Positions 28,911-37,035 of a DNA stretch of 64,000 nt are shown here, one piece after another. A program made the translations under genes and the position numbers. Position 1 is the first letter of the stretch. The number at the start of each line of letters is the position of its first letter. The stretch is taken from assembly GCF_900104815.1 (NCBI RefSeq), contig NZ_FNTD01000004.1:3178501-3242500 (forward strand), in the 5' to 3' direction. Origin of the DNA: Streptomyces misionensis (lineage in GTDB: Bacteria; Actinomycetota; Actinomycetes; Streptomycetales; Streptomycetaceae). The notes below the pieces were generated by a model, which had not been told where the DNA came from, ran no database searches, and was given only the letters and a program-made list of their open reading frames with translations.

Positions 28911-30707
28911 TCAGCGCATCCGCGTCGCCCACTCCTGCACCTTCGCGATGCGCTGCTTGAGCTGTCCGGCCGTGGCCTCCGCGCTCGGCGGCCCGCCGCA
29001 CACCCGGCGCAGCTCGGTGTGGATCACCCCGTGCGGCTTGCCGCTCTGGTGGACGTACGCGCCGACCAGGGTGTTGAGCCGCTTGCGCAGCTCCATCATC
29101 TCCTTGTGGCTGACCACCGGGCGCCGCTCGGCCGGCAGCTCCAGCAGGTCGGCCTCGGTGTCCGGCTTCTTCTTGCTGTGCGCGATCTGCCGGGCCTGCC
29201 GCTTCTGCAGCAGCAGCTGCACCTGGTCCGGCTCCAGCAGCCCGGGGATGCCGAGGTAGTCCTGCTCCTCCTCGCTGCCCGGGTGGGCCTGCATGCCGAA
29301 CTCGGCGCCGTCGTAGAGCACCCGGTCGAAGACGGCCTCGGACTCCAGCGCCTCGAAGGCGAACTGCTCCTGCTCGCCGGTGTCCTCGTCCTGCTCCTTG
29401 TTCGCCTCCTCCATCTCCTTCTCGGATTCGGCGTACGGGTCCTCCTCGCCCTCCTTCTTCGGCCTGTCGAGGGCGTGGTCGCGCTCCACCTCCATCTCGT
29501 TGGCGAAGGTGAGCAGGTCGGGGACGGTCGGCAGGAAGACGGAGGCGGTCTCGCCGCGCCGCCTGGACCGTACGAAGCGGCCGACGGCCTGGGCGAAGAA
29601 CAGCGGGGTGGAGATGGTGGTGGCGTACACGCCGACCGCGAGGCGGGGCACGTCGACTCCCTCGGACACCATGCGCACCGCGACCATCCAGCGGTCGTCG
29701 CTCGCGCTGAAATCGTCGATGCGCTTGGAGGCGCCGGCGTCGTCGGACAGGACCAGCGTGGCCTTCGTGCCGGTGATCTCACGGATCAGCTTGGCGTAGG
29801 CGCGGGCGGAGTCCTGGTCGGAGGCGATGACGAGCGCACCCGCGTCCGGGATGCCCTTGCGGACCTCGGTGAGCCGCTGGTCGGCGGCGCGCAGCACACT
29901 CGGCATCCACTCGCCGCGCGGGTCGAGCGCGGTGCGCCAGGCCTGGCTGACCGCGTCCTTGGTCATCGGCTCCCCGAGCCGGGCGGCGATCTCGTCACCG
30001 GCCTTGGTGCGCCAGCGCATGTTGCCGCTGTAGGAGAGGAAGATGACCGGCCGGACGACGCCGTCGGCGAGCGCGGAGCCGTACCCGTAGGTGTAGTCGG
30101 CGGCGGAGCGGCGGATGCCGGCGTTGTCCTCCTCGTACGTCACGAAGGGGATCGGGTTGGTGTCCGAGCGGAACGGCGTACCGGTCAGCGCGAGCCGCCG
30201 GGTGGCCGGTTCGAACGCCTCCAGGCAGGCCTCGCCCCAGGACTTGGAGTCGCCGGCGTGGTGGATCTCGTCCAGGATCACCAGCGTCTTGCGCTGCTCG
30301 ACGCGGTTGCGGTGCAGCATGGGGCGCACGCCGACACCGGCGTAGGTGACGGCGACCCCGTCGTACTCCCGGCCGAGCGGGCCGGCGCTGTACTCGGGGT
30401 CGAGCTTGATCCCCACCCGCACCGCGGCCTCGGCCCACTGCTTCTTCAGGTGCTCGGTCGGCGCGACCACGGTCACCTGCTGCACCACATGGTGGTGGAG
30501 CAGCCATGAGGCCAGCGTCAGCGCGAAGGTGGTCTTGCCGGCGCCGGGCGTGGCGACGGCGAGGAAGTCACGCGGCTGCTCCTGGATGTACTTCTCCATC
30601 GCCCCCTGCTGCCAGGCGCGCAGCTTGCTGGCGGTGCCCCAGGGCGCACGGCCCGGGAAGGCGGGGGAAAGGTGGTGGGACGTGGTGGAGGAAGCGGTGG
30701 TAGTCAC
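28911..30707 (-). CDS. DEAD/DEAH-type superfamily 2 helicase
   Basis: This 598-residue SF2 ATPase shows Walker A ATPGAGKTT at 52-60, motif Ia VVAPTEHLKKQW, motif II DEIH (146-149), motif III LALTGTPFRSD, and the C-terminal helicase half with motif VI QAVGRFVRSRRRGE. After it comes an acidic, Glu-rich stretch (~395-430) and a C-terminal domain ending QEWATRMR. The closest familiar group is the ResIII/RadD-like helicases. GTG 30707 has GGAG 4 bases upstream. A role in DNA repair is possible but inferred only from the fold. Confidence 0.85.
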   Translation of the reverse strand: MTTTASSTTSHHLSPAFPGRAPWGTASKLRAWQQGAMEKYIQEQPRDFLAVATPGAGKTTFALTLASWLLHHHVVQQVTVVAPTEHLKKQWAEAAVRVGIKLDPEYSAGPLGREYDGVAVTYAGVGVRPMLHRNRVEQRKTLVILDEIHHAGDSKSWGEACLEAFEPATRRLALTGTPFRSDTNPIPFVTYEEDNAGIRRSAADYTYGYGSALADGVVRPVIFLSYSGNMRWRTKAGDEIAARLGEPMTKDAVSQAWRTALDPRGEWMPSVLRAADQRLTEVRKGIPDAGALVIASDQDSARAYAKLIREITGTKATLVLSDDAGASKRIDDFSASDDRWMVAVRMVSEGVDVPRLAVGVYATTISTPLFFAQAVGRFVRSRRRGETASVFLPTVPDLLTFANEMEVERDHALDRPKKEGEEDPYAESEKEMEEANKEQDEDTGEQEQFAFEALESEAVFDRVLYDGAEFGMQAHPGSEEEQDYLGIPGLLEPDQVQLLLQKRQARQIAHSKKKPDTEADLLELPAERRPVVSHKEMMELRKRLNTLVGAYVHQSGKPHGVIHTELRRVCGGPPSAEATAGQLKQRIAKVQEWATRMR

Positions 30708-30855
30708 GGTCTCCGTGGTCAGTCAGTCGGCTACGTATGACAACCGGGCCACCCTACCGGCGCCGCGCTCCCCGCCGACGCCGAACGAGGCCGGGTCGCC
30801 CCAGGGTGGGACTCACGTCACAACCGGCGCGCTCCGGCGCTCGCGCCGCGCGGCG

Positions 30856-32292
30856 TCAGGGCGTTTCCGTCCGCATCCGCGTCGTCACCCAGGCCCCGGC
30901 CAGGGCCACCACCGCCATCGGCAGGAACACGGCGGCGAAGGCGGCGGGGTGGGAGGAGGTGGTCGTCGTGGTCGCGGAGGTGCCGCCGCCGAGCGCGGCG
31001 AAGGCGGCACCGGTGGCGGCGAGCAGCAGGGCGTTGGAGAGGCCGTCGGAGATCTGGAGCGCGGCGGAGTTGGCACCGGCCTGCTCCGGCGCGGACAGGC
31101 GCAGCAGCAGCACGCTGGTGGAGGAGATCACCAGGCCCATGCCGAAGCAGCCGAAGGCCCAGGCGACGGCCACGGTCCAGGCGGGCACGGAGTGCCACAG
31201 CACGCTCGGCGCGGCCAGCAGCGCGACGGTGACCAGCAGCATCCCGCCGGTCATCAGCCGCTCCCGGTGGGGCGCCAGGCGCGGCCGGGACTGCACCCAG
31301 GAGCCCAGCGCCCAGGTGCCGCCGCCCGCGGCCAGCGAGAACCCGGCGAGCGTCGGCGACAGCCCGCGCTGGGTGACCAGCATCAGCGGCACGAAGGACT
31401 CCGCGGCGATGAAGGACCCGGCGGACAGCCCGCGCAGCAGGACGACGGCGGGCAGGCCGCGGGCCGCCCGGCAGGTGCCGGGCGGCAGCAGGCCGAGGAC
31501 GGCGGGCACCAGCAGGGCGACGCCGGCCGCGCCGGGCACGAGGGAGAGGGGGCGCAGGTCCTGGGCGGCGTACTGGAGGAGGCCGGCGCCGAGGGAGATG
31601 CCGAGGGCGAGCCGGATGCGCCGCCGGTCGAAGGCGGCGGCGCCCGCCTCCGCGTCGACCGGTCCGGACGCCCGCCGGCGTATCTGCGGCAGGGCGAGGG
31701 CCAGCGGGAACACCACGAGGACCGGGATGCCGAGGAACACCCAGCGCCAGCCGAGCTGCTCGGTGACGGCACCGGAGGCGAGCGGGCCGACGACGGAGGG
31801 CACGACCCAGCTCGCCGCGAACGCCGCCATGATCGCGGGGCGCAGCCGCTCGGGGTAGGCGCGGCCGACGACGACGTACAGCGCGACGATGACCAGTCCG
31901 CCGCCGAGCCCCTGGACGGCCCGGCCCAGGATGAACACCCACATCGTCCGCGCGGTGCCGGCTATCACCAGCCCCACCGCGAAGGCCCCGATCCCGCTGG
32001 TCAGCGCCCCGAGCGGACCGCGCCGGTCGGCCCACTGGCCGGCGAGGACCATGCCGAAGAGGCTGGTGGTGAAGTACCCGGAGAACGCGAACGCGTACAG
32101 CGCCACGCCGTCCAGCTCGCGGGCGGCGACGGGCATCGCGGTGCCCACGGCGGTCGCCTCGAAGGCGATCAGCAGGACGACGGAGACGATGCCGACGCTC
32201 AGCGCCCGGTAGGCCCGGCCGAGCACACCGCCGTCCGGCTCGACGTCTTCCTCCACCACGGCATCGGCGGCACGGGATCCCAGGACACTCAT
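30856..32292 (-). CDS. MFS drug-resistance-type exporter
   Basis: The 478-residue protein has about 14 TM segments and the MFS loop 2-3 motif GQWADRRGPLGAL. TM1 is followed by ATAVGTAMPVAARELDG, characteristic of the DHA2-like exporter group. A cytoplasmic Arg-rich loop lies in mid-protein. Start ATG 32292 (MSVLGSRAAD) is chosen over ATG/GTG codons upstream. A perfect 8-bp palindrome lies 22-45 bases before the start codon. No regulator gene is adjacent. Substrate unknown. Confidence 0.85.
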   Translation of the reverse strand: MSVLGSRAADAVVEEDVEPDGGVLGRAYRALSVGIVSVVLLIAFEATAVGTAMPVAARELDGVALYAFAFSGYFTTSLFGMVLAGQWADRRGPLGALTSGIGAFAVGLVIAGTARTMWVFILGRAVQGLGGGLVIVALYVVVGRAYPERLRPAIMAAFAASWVVPSVVGPLASGAVTEQLGWRWVFLGIPVLVVFPLALALPQIRRRASGPVDAEAGAAAFDRRRIRLALGISLGAGLLQYAAQDLRPLSLVPGAAGVALLVPAVLGLLPPGTCRAARGLPAVVLLRGLSAGSFIAAESFVPLMLVTQRGLSPTLAGFSLAAGGGTWALGSWVQSRPRLAPHRERLMTGGMLLVTVALLAAPSVLWHSVPAWTVAVAWAFGCFGMGLVISSTSVLLLRLSAPEQAGANSAALQISDGLSNALLLAATGAAFAALGGGTSATTTTTSSHPAAFAAVFLPMAVVALAGAWVTTRMRTETP

Positions 32293-32313
32293 GCCCGTCA
32301 GGGTAAGGCCCGT

Positions 32314-32337
32314 CACCGACATTGACCCCTGTCGGTG
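32314..32337. promoter_or_regulatory. Palindrome in MFS exporter promoter
   Basis: CACCGACA (32314-32321) and TGTCGGTG (32330-32337) are perfect 8-bp inverted arms with an 8-base spacer, 22-45 bases before the exporter ATG. The layout is typical of TetR/MarR operators, but no cognate regulator gene is nearby. Confidence 0.5.
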
Positions 32338-32515
32338 GACCCACCTCCCACTACGACCTTGGTCCTGGTCCCCCCTCGTCCTGTGAACGCGGTGTGGCAG
32401 TCACATTGCGGCCCCGGCCATCCCCTTGAGCCCCGCGGCTCCCGCGCCCTACGGTCGATCCGTCGACATGGCCGTACGCCTTCCCGCCACGGCCGTGCGG
32501 ACGACAACTCAACAC

Positions 32516-32590
32516 GGCCGTGTGCCCGAGTGGCTTAGGGGCTCGCCTGCAAAGCGAGTTACACGGGTTCGATTCCCGTCACGGCCTCCA
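32516..32590 (+). tRNA. tRNA-Cys (GCA)
   Basis: The acceptor stem GGCCGTG pairs fully with CACGGCC at 32580-32586, the discriminator is T73 as expected for tRNA-Cys, and CCA is encoded at 32588-32590. The anticodon stem CTCGC/GCGAG encloses loop CTGCAAA with anticodon GCA at 32549-32551. The T-arm GGGTTCGATTCCC is canonical. A candidate upstream promoter is not obvious. Confidence 0.92.
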
Positions 32591-32638
32591 AGGACAGCAG
32601 TGTGTGCCGGAGCGGCACGGGGTTGCCCGGGGGCCCGC

Positions 32639-33262
32639 TCAGGCCTGGCGGCCGGGGATGTGTACGTCCTCCAGTTCCTGGGGCTGGACGAAACCGTCGC
32701 CGTCGGCGACTCCCGTCCGCTGGTGCACGTCGTCCGTGTCGATCTCGCGGAGGGACCCGTCCCGCGTGCGCTGCCAGTGCGTCCCCTCGGCGTCGCGGAA
32801 GGCGACGCTGACGCCGACGACATGCTCCATGACCGGCGCGACATCGGGGGCCGCTTCCACGAAGGCGCTGGCGAGCATGGGCTCGTGGGTGGGCGGGAGG
32901 ATGACGCGGTTCTGCCAGCGGATCGGGCGGGCGCTGAAGTCGACCCAGACGAAGACGCCGACCTCGTAGACGGGGAGGCGCGAGCCGTTCACCAAGTAGA
33001 TGTCGGGGAAGAAGCTTTCGCGGCGCAGGGCCACGCTCGTCGCCAGGCGGTCCGGGCGGTTGCCCCCGCCGAACGGCCGCCCGACCCACACGGCGACGCT
33101 GGAGGCCTGATCGGCTTGCCGCCGGCGCTCCTGTTCGCGATCCCGGTCCCGTTCGACGCGGATCATGTGGAACGCGGTGCGCGCTCCGTGGACCGCGGCA
33201 CCCAGCGCCGCCCATGTGCCCAAGGCACCGGCCCACGCGGCGAGATCGGCACTCGACGGCAT
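32639..33262 (-). CDS. Hypothetical protein with N-terminal helix, 207 aa
   Basis: I do not recognise a family. Residues 5-30 form a hydrophobic Ala/Trp-rich helix (LAAWAGALGTWAALGAAVHG), perhaps a membrane anchor, followed by a highly charged Arg/Glu/Asp-rich coiled-coil stretch (~38-56). The remaining 150 residues look beta-rich and soluble (IYLVNGSRLPVYEVGVFVWVDF). GGAGGG lies 3 bases before the ATG. The gene ends 49 bases from tRNA-Cys, pointing towards it. Proteins of this look are common in accessory regions of Streptomyces, but no mobile-element gene accompanies it. Confidence 0.65.
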   Translation of the reverse strand: MPSSADLAAWAGALGTWAALGAAVHGARTAFHMIRVERDRDREQERRRQADQASSVAVWVGRPFGGGNRPDRLATSVALRRESFFPDIYLVNGSRLPVYEVGVFVWVDFSARPIRWQNRVILPPTHEPMLASAFVEAAPDVAPVMEHVVGVSVAFRDAEGTHWQRTRDGSLREIDTDDVHQRTGVADGDGFVQPQELEDVHIPGRQA

Positions 33263-33368
33263 CAGCCCTCCCAGGGTGCGGCACAAACGTACCGCCGGAC
33301 CGCCTCCCTGTTGAAGGAGTCGGAACCGGTCGCCGCATCAGCGACCGGGCCCTGCCGGGCGCCTGGGC

Positions 33369-34526
33369 TCAGAGCACCCCGCCCGCCTCGTCCTGGAACG
33401 TCTCGGTCCAGTAGTGCCACGTCGTGCCCGGCAGCGTGGCCGTCGGGTCGAGGGTGGTCAGGGTGTGCAGCATGGCGGCGGCCAGTTGTTCGTAGGCGGC
33501 CGTGCTGAGTTCGTGGGAGAGGTGCTGGTCGATGGTGCGTTCGTGGTGCAGCAGCCAGAGGGTGAAGGCGAGGGTGGAGACGTCGGTGTTGAGGGGGCAG
33601 AGCGCCGCCTCCGGTTCGCTGAAGGTGAGGACCGCGCCCGTGCGGCCGTCCACCACCAGGCTGTTGTCCTCCACCAGGTAGCCCAGGCGGATCAAGTGGT
33701 CGCAGTGGGCCGGGAGTTCGGACAGCGGGTAGTCGGGGCGGTCCCGGGTGAAGTGTTCGCGCAGGGTCGGCAGCGGGGCGTCCGGGTCGGCGAAGAAGAG
33801 GACCGCCTCCTCCGGCAGCCCGGTCTCGCGCAGGAAGCGGCGGGTCGGCTCGTGGGTGAGCGTGGCCGGGAAGTCGACGTCCTCGAAGCGGGCCACCCGG
33901 CCGTGCCCGAACTCCTGGTCCAGGACGCGGGCGGGCAGGTCGAGGGCGAGACCGGACGCCGTACCGGGACCCGCGACCAGGGACAGCGGGCGGATCAGGG
34001 CCGCCACCTTCCAGTACGGGGGGACCGCGCCGTCCGTGCCCTCCTCGAACAGGGCGAGCAGGCGGCGCGAGGCCTCGGCGACCGTCCTCGGGCCGTACTG
34101 GCCCGCCAGGGAGGCGAACCGGCCGCGCAGGCCCGTCAGTTCCTCGGTGACCGCGGCGAACCGCAGCAGCGTGGCCAGGGACGGCGCGAAGGGGCGGGAC
34201 TCGGACGGGTCGCACAGGTAGGCCGTCGTCACCTCGCCCGTGTCGCCGTCGAGCAGGATCGACTCGCGCTCCGTGCCCGGCGGGTTGAGCAGTTCGCCTA
34301 TCACCAGGCGGTCGCGCAGTTCCTCCGCCAGGTGGAGCGGGCCTTCGGCCGCGTCCGCGAGGGTGCGCAGGCCGTGGGCGCGCAGCGGCGAGAACGTCAG
34401 CACGTCGGTCACGGCGGGCAGCCCCGGGCCCGTGAGCAGTCCGCGCGTCGGCGCGTGGGTGACATGGCGGTCCAGCTCCGCCTCGGTCAGTGTGATCGCC
34501 GCCGTCCCGGCATCCGTCGTACTCAT
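33369..34526 (-). CDS. Tandem SUKH-4-like protein
   Basis: The 385-residue protein is made of two similar halves. THAPTRGLLTGPGLP (about 23-37) recurs as THEPTRRFLRETGLP (about 222-236). In both halves this is followed by an ExLxDxLVIGxLL or HLIRLGYLVED strand and a DGxTGxVxT/LxF strand. This pattern resembles the SUKH-4 family, used as immunity proteins of polymorphic toxins. I infer the family from motif memory, not from a search. No toxin gene is adjacent. GGGGGAG precedes the ATG by 3 bases. An in-frame extension to 34703 is rejected as low-complexity. Confidence 0.6.
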   Translation of the reverse strand: MSTTDAGTAAITLTEAELDRHVTHAPTRGLLTGPGLPAVTDVLTFSPLRAHGLRTLADAAEGPLHLAEELRDRLVIGELLNPPGTERESILLDGDTGEVTTAYLCDPSESRPFAPSLATLLRFAAVTEELTGLRGRFASLAGQYGPRTVAEASRRLLALFEEGTDGAVPPYWKVAALIRPLSLVAGPGTASGLALDLPARVLDQEFGHGRVARFEDVDFPATLTHEPTRRFLRETGLPEEAVLFFADPDAPLPTLREHFTRDRPDYPLSELPAHCDHLIRLGYLVEDNSLVVDGRTGAVLTFSEPEAALCPLNTDVSTLAFTLWLLHHERTIDQHLSHELSTAAYEQLAAAMLHTLTTLDPTATLPGTTWHYWTETFQDEAGGVL

Positions 34527-34725
34527 CGCTCCCCCGCGATCTCCCACTGCGTGACAGTGTGGCCGGCGCCGCTGCCCGGCTCCCCCACCGCTGTGCACAC
34601 TACGCCGCCCCACTGACAACGCCCCTCGACGGAAAGGACGCCGGACGACCCGGGCACGTTGCCCCGCGAAACCCACCGGGATGGGGACGGCCGCCGCGCT
34701 CACCGGATCACGGCGGCCGCCGCGT

Positions 34726-37035
34726 TCACCGCGTCGTGACGACCGCGGCCTGGGGACGGATCGGCAGCCGGTTGACCGGGCGGCCGGTGGCCGCGCGGAC
34801 GGCGGAGGCGATGGCCGCGGGGGCCGTCACCACCGGCACCGCGCTGACCGACTTGGCACCGAAGGGCGCGACCACGTCCCGCTCCTCCACCAGCTTGACG
34901 ATCCGGATGTCCGGCGCGTCCAGGGCGGTCGGCAGGGCGTAGCCGGTCAGGTCGGGATGGCGGACCAGCCCGCGCGGGGTGCGCAGGTTCTCGGTGAGCG
35001 CGATGCCGACGCCCTGGGTGACGCCCGCCTCGATCCGGGCCGCCAGCTGGGCGGGGTTGAGCACCCGGCCGACGTCCTGGGCGACCGCCAGCTCCACCAC
35101 CCGGACCGAGCCCAGCTCGATGTCCACGTCCACCACCGCGCGGATCGCGCAGAACGCGAGTCCCACGAAGGCGTCGCCCTGCCCGGCGGCGTCCAGCGGC
35201 TCGGTCGGGTGCGGGCGGCACTGCGCGGTGGCCCACAGCTCCTTGCCGTCCAGCGCCTCGGTGACCGTGGTCGACAGCACCCCGTCGTACGACGTGATCT
35301 TGCCGTCGTTGATCTGGAGCAGCTCGGTCGACATGCCGAACTTGTGCGCGAGCGGCTGGAGCAGCTGGGTGCGGACCATCTTCGCCGCCCGCTCCACCGC
35401 GCCGCCGGACACCCAGGTGTGCCGGCCCCGGCAGCCCGCGCCGGACGGCGGCTGGTCGGTGTCGACCGGGGCGACCCGGACCTCCTCGATGCCCAGGGTC
35501 TCCTGGACGATCTGCCGGGCCAGCGTGGTGAAGCCCTGGCCGGTCTCCACGGCCGCGCAGAGCACGGTCGCCATGCCGTCGTGCACCTTGACCGTCGCCG
35601 TGGACACCTCGTCGGCGCCCTCCGCGCCGAGCATGTGCACCATGCCGAGGCCGTAGCCGACGCCCCGGCGCACCGCCTCCGGCTCGCCCGCGCCCTCGGG
35701 GCCGCCGGGCAGCAGCCAGTCCTCCTCGGGCGTGTCCTTGGGCAGCGTCGGCAGCGGGAAGTCCCGTACCGCCTGGAGGAGTTCGGCGACCGGGGCGGGG
35801 CAGGTCACCGTCTGGCCGATGGGCAGCACGTCGCCCGTCGCCAGCACGTTGCGCAGCCGCAGCTCGGCCGGGTCCGCGCCCAGCTTCCTGGCCAGCTTGT
35901 CCATCTGGGCCTCGTAGGCGGCGCACACCTGCATCGCGCCCTCGCCGCGCACATGGCCGGAGGGCGGGTTGTTGGTGCGCACGGCCCAGCCCTCGATGAA
36001 GGCGTTCGGGACGACGTACGGGCCGCACGCGAAGGAGACGGCGGCCGCCAGCGCGTCGGCGGAGGTGTCTGCGTACGCGCCCGCGTCCAGCAGGATCTGC
36101 GCCTCCACCTTGACCAGCCGGCCCTCGGCGTCGGCGTGGTGGCGGTAGCGCAGCAGGGTGGGGTGGCGGTGGACGTGGCCGAGGAAGGACTCCTCGCGGC
36201 TCGCGGTGAGCTTCACCGGGCAGCCGGTGCGCAACGCGAGCAGCCCGAGCGGGAGCTGGAAGCCCTGGTCCTCGCGGTCGGCGGTGGCGCCGGGCACCCC
36301 GGTGACCACGATCTTCACTCGATCGGGTGACAGACCGAAGCAGGCGGCGGCGGTGTTGCGGTCGTGGTGCGGGTCGGTGGAGGCCAGGTACAGCTCCACA
36401 CCGCCGTCGGGGCGCGGCACGGCGAGTCCGGCCTCGGCGCCGATCGGGGCCGGGTCCTGCCGCCCGATGCGGTACAGCCCCTCGACCACGACCTCGCCGA
36501 CCGCCTCCGCGTCGCCGTGGCGCAGCGGGATGTGCCGGATCAGGTTGCCGTCGGGGTGCAGCGGCTCCGCCTCGAACGCCTGCTCGGGGTCGGTCACCGG
36601 GTCGAGGATCTCGTACTCGACGATGATCGCGGCCGCGGCCATCCGCGCGGTGTCGGGGTGGTCGGCGGCGACGGCGGCGATGGGCTCGCCGTGGTGCCGT
36701 ACGACCTCGGAGGCGAACACCGGCCGGTCCGGGGTGCCCCGGCCGTGGCGCGGGGTGCCGGGCACGTCCTCGTGGGTGATGACGGCGCGCACGCCGGGCA
36801 TCTCGCGGGCGTGCCGGGTGTCGATGGACACGATCCGCGCGTGCGCGTGCGGGGAGCGCAGTACGGCCGCCCAGAGCAGGCCCTCGGCCCACAGGTCGGC
36901 GGCGTAGGGGAAGGTGCCCTCGGTCTTGGCGCGGGCGTCGGCGTGCGGCAGGGAGACGCCGAGGCCGTGCGGCGGGCCCTCGGGCTCGGGGGCGGACTCC
37001 CCGGCGGGGGTCGCGGTGGCGGCTTCGTTGCTCAC
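34726..37035 (-). CDS. Molybdenum-hydroxylase large subunit, non-canonical active site
   Basis: The 769-residue protein is of the xanthine dehydrogenase/CO dehydrogenase large-subunit family. It has the N-terminal ALDH_Xan_dh_C region (RVSLPHADARAKTEGTFPY-like start, HARIVSIDTRHAREMPGVRAVIT), REESFLGHVHRHP, and VRGEGAMQVCAAYE in place of RGFGxPQ. Two hallmarks are absent. The cofactor motif GGGFGGK is replaced by GVPGATADRED (about 249-259). The C-terminal catalytic GVGE is replaced by SVSA, with Ala732 where the Glu base should be. GTG 37035 overlaps the 2Fe-2S gene stop by four bases (GTGA). The last gene of a three-gene operon. Canonical xanthine oxidation is doubtful. Confidence 0.85.
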   Translation of the reverse strand: MSNEAATATPAGESAPEPEGPPHGLGVSLPHADARAKTEGTFPYAADLWAEGLLWAAVLRSPHAHARIVSIDTRHAREMPGVRAVITHEDVPGTPRHGRGTPDRPVFASEVVRHHGEPIAAVAADHPDTARMAAAAIIVEYEILDPVTDPEQAFEAEPLHPDGNLIRHIPLRHGDAEAVGEVVVEGLYRIGRQDPAPIGAEAGLAVPRPDGGVELYLASTDPHHDRNTAAACFGLSPDRVKIVVTGVPGATADREDQGFQLPLGLLALRTGCPVKLTASREESFLGHVHRHPTLLRYRHHADAEGRLVKVEAQILLDAGAYADTSADALAAAVSFACGPYVVPNAFIEGWAVRTNNPPSGHVRGEGAMQVCAAYEAQMDKLARKLGADPAELRLRNVLATGDVLPIGQTVTCPAPVAELLQAVRDFPLPTLPKDTPEEDWLLPGGPEGAGEPEAVRRGVGYGLGMVHMLGAEGADEVSTATVKVHDGMATVLCAAVETGQGFTTLARQIVQETLGIEEVRVAPVDTDQPPSGAGCRGRHTWVSGGAVERAAKMVRTQLLQPLAHKFGMSTELLQINDGKITSYDGVLSTTVTEALDGKELWATAQCRPHPTEPLDAAGQGDAFVGLAFCAIRAVVDVDIELGSVRVVELAVAQDVGRVLNPAQLAARIEAGVTQGVGIALTENLRTPRGLVRHPDLTGYALPTALDAPDIRIVKLVEERDVVAPFGAKSVSAVPVVTAPAAIASAVRAATGRPVNRLPIRPQAAVVTTR

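Noticed and set aside
32500..34530. Possible integrated element at tRNA-Cys
   Set aside because: Two unusual genes lie next to the tRNA, but I see no integrase, no direct repeat of the tRNA 3' end, and no conjugation genes.
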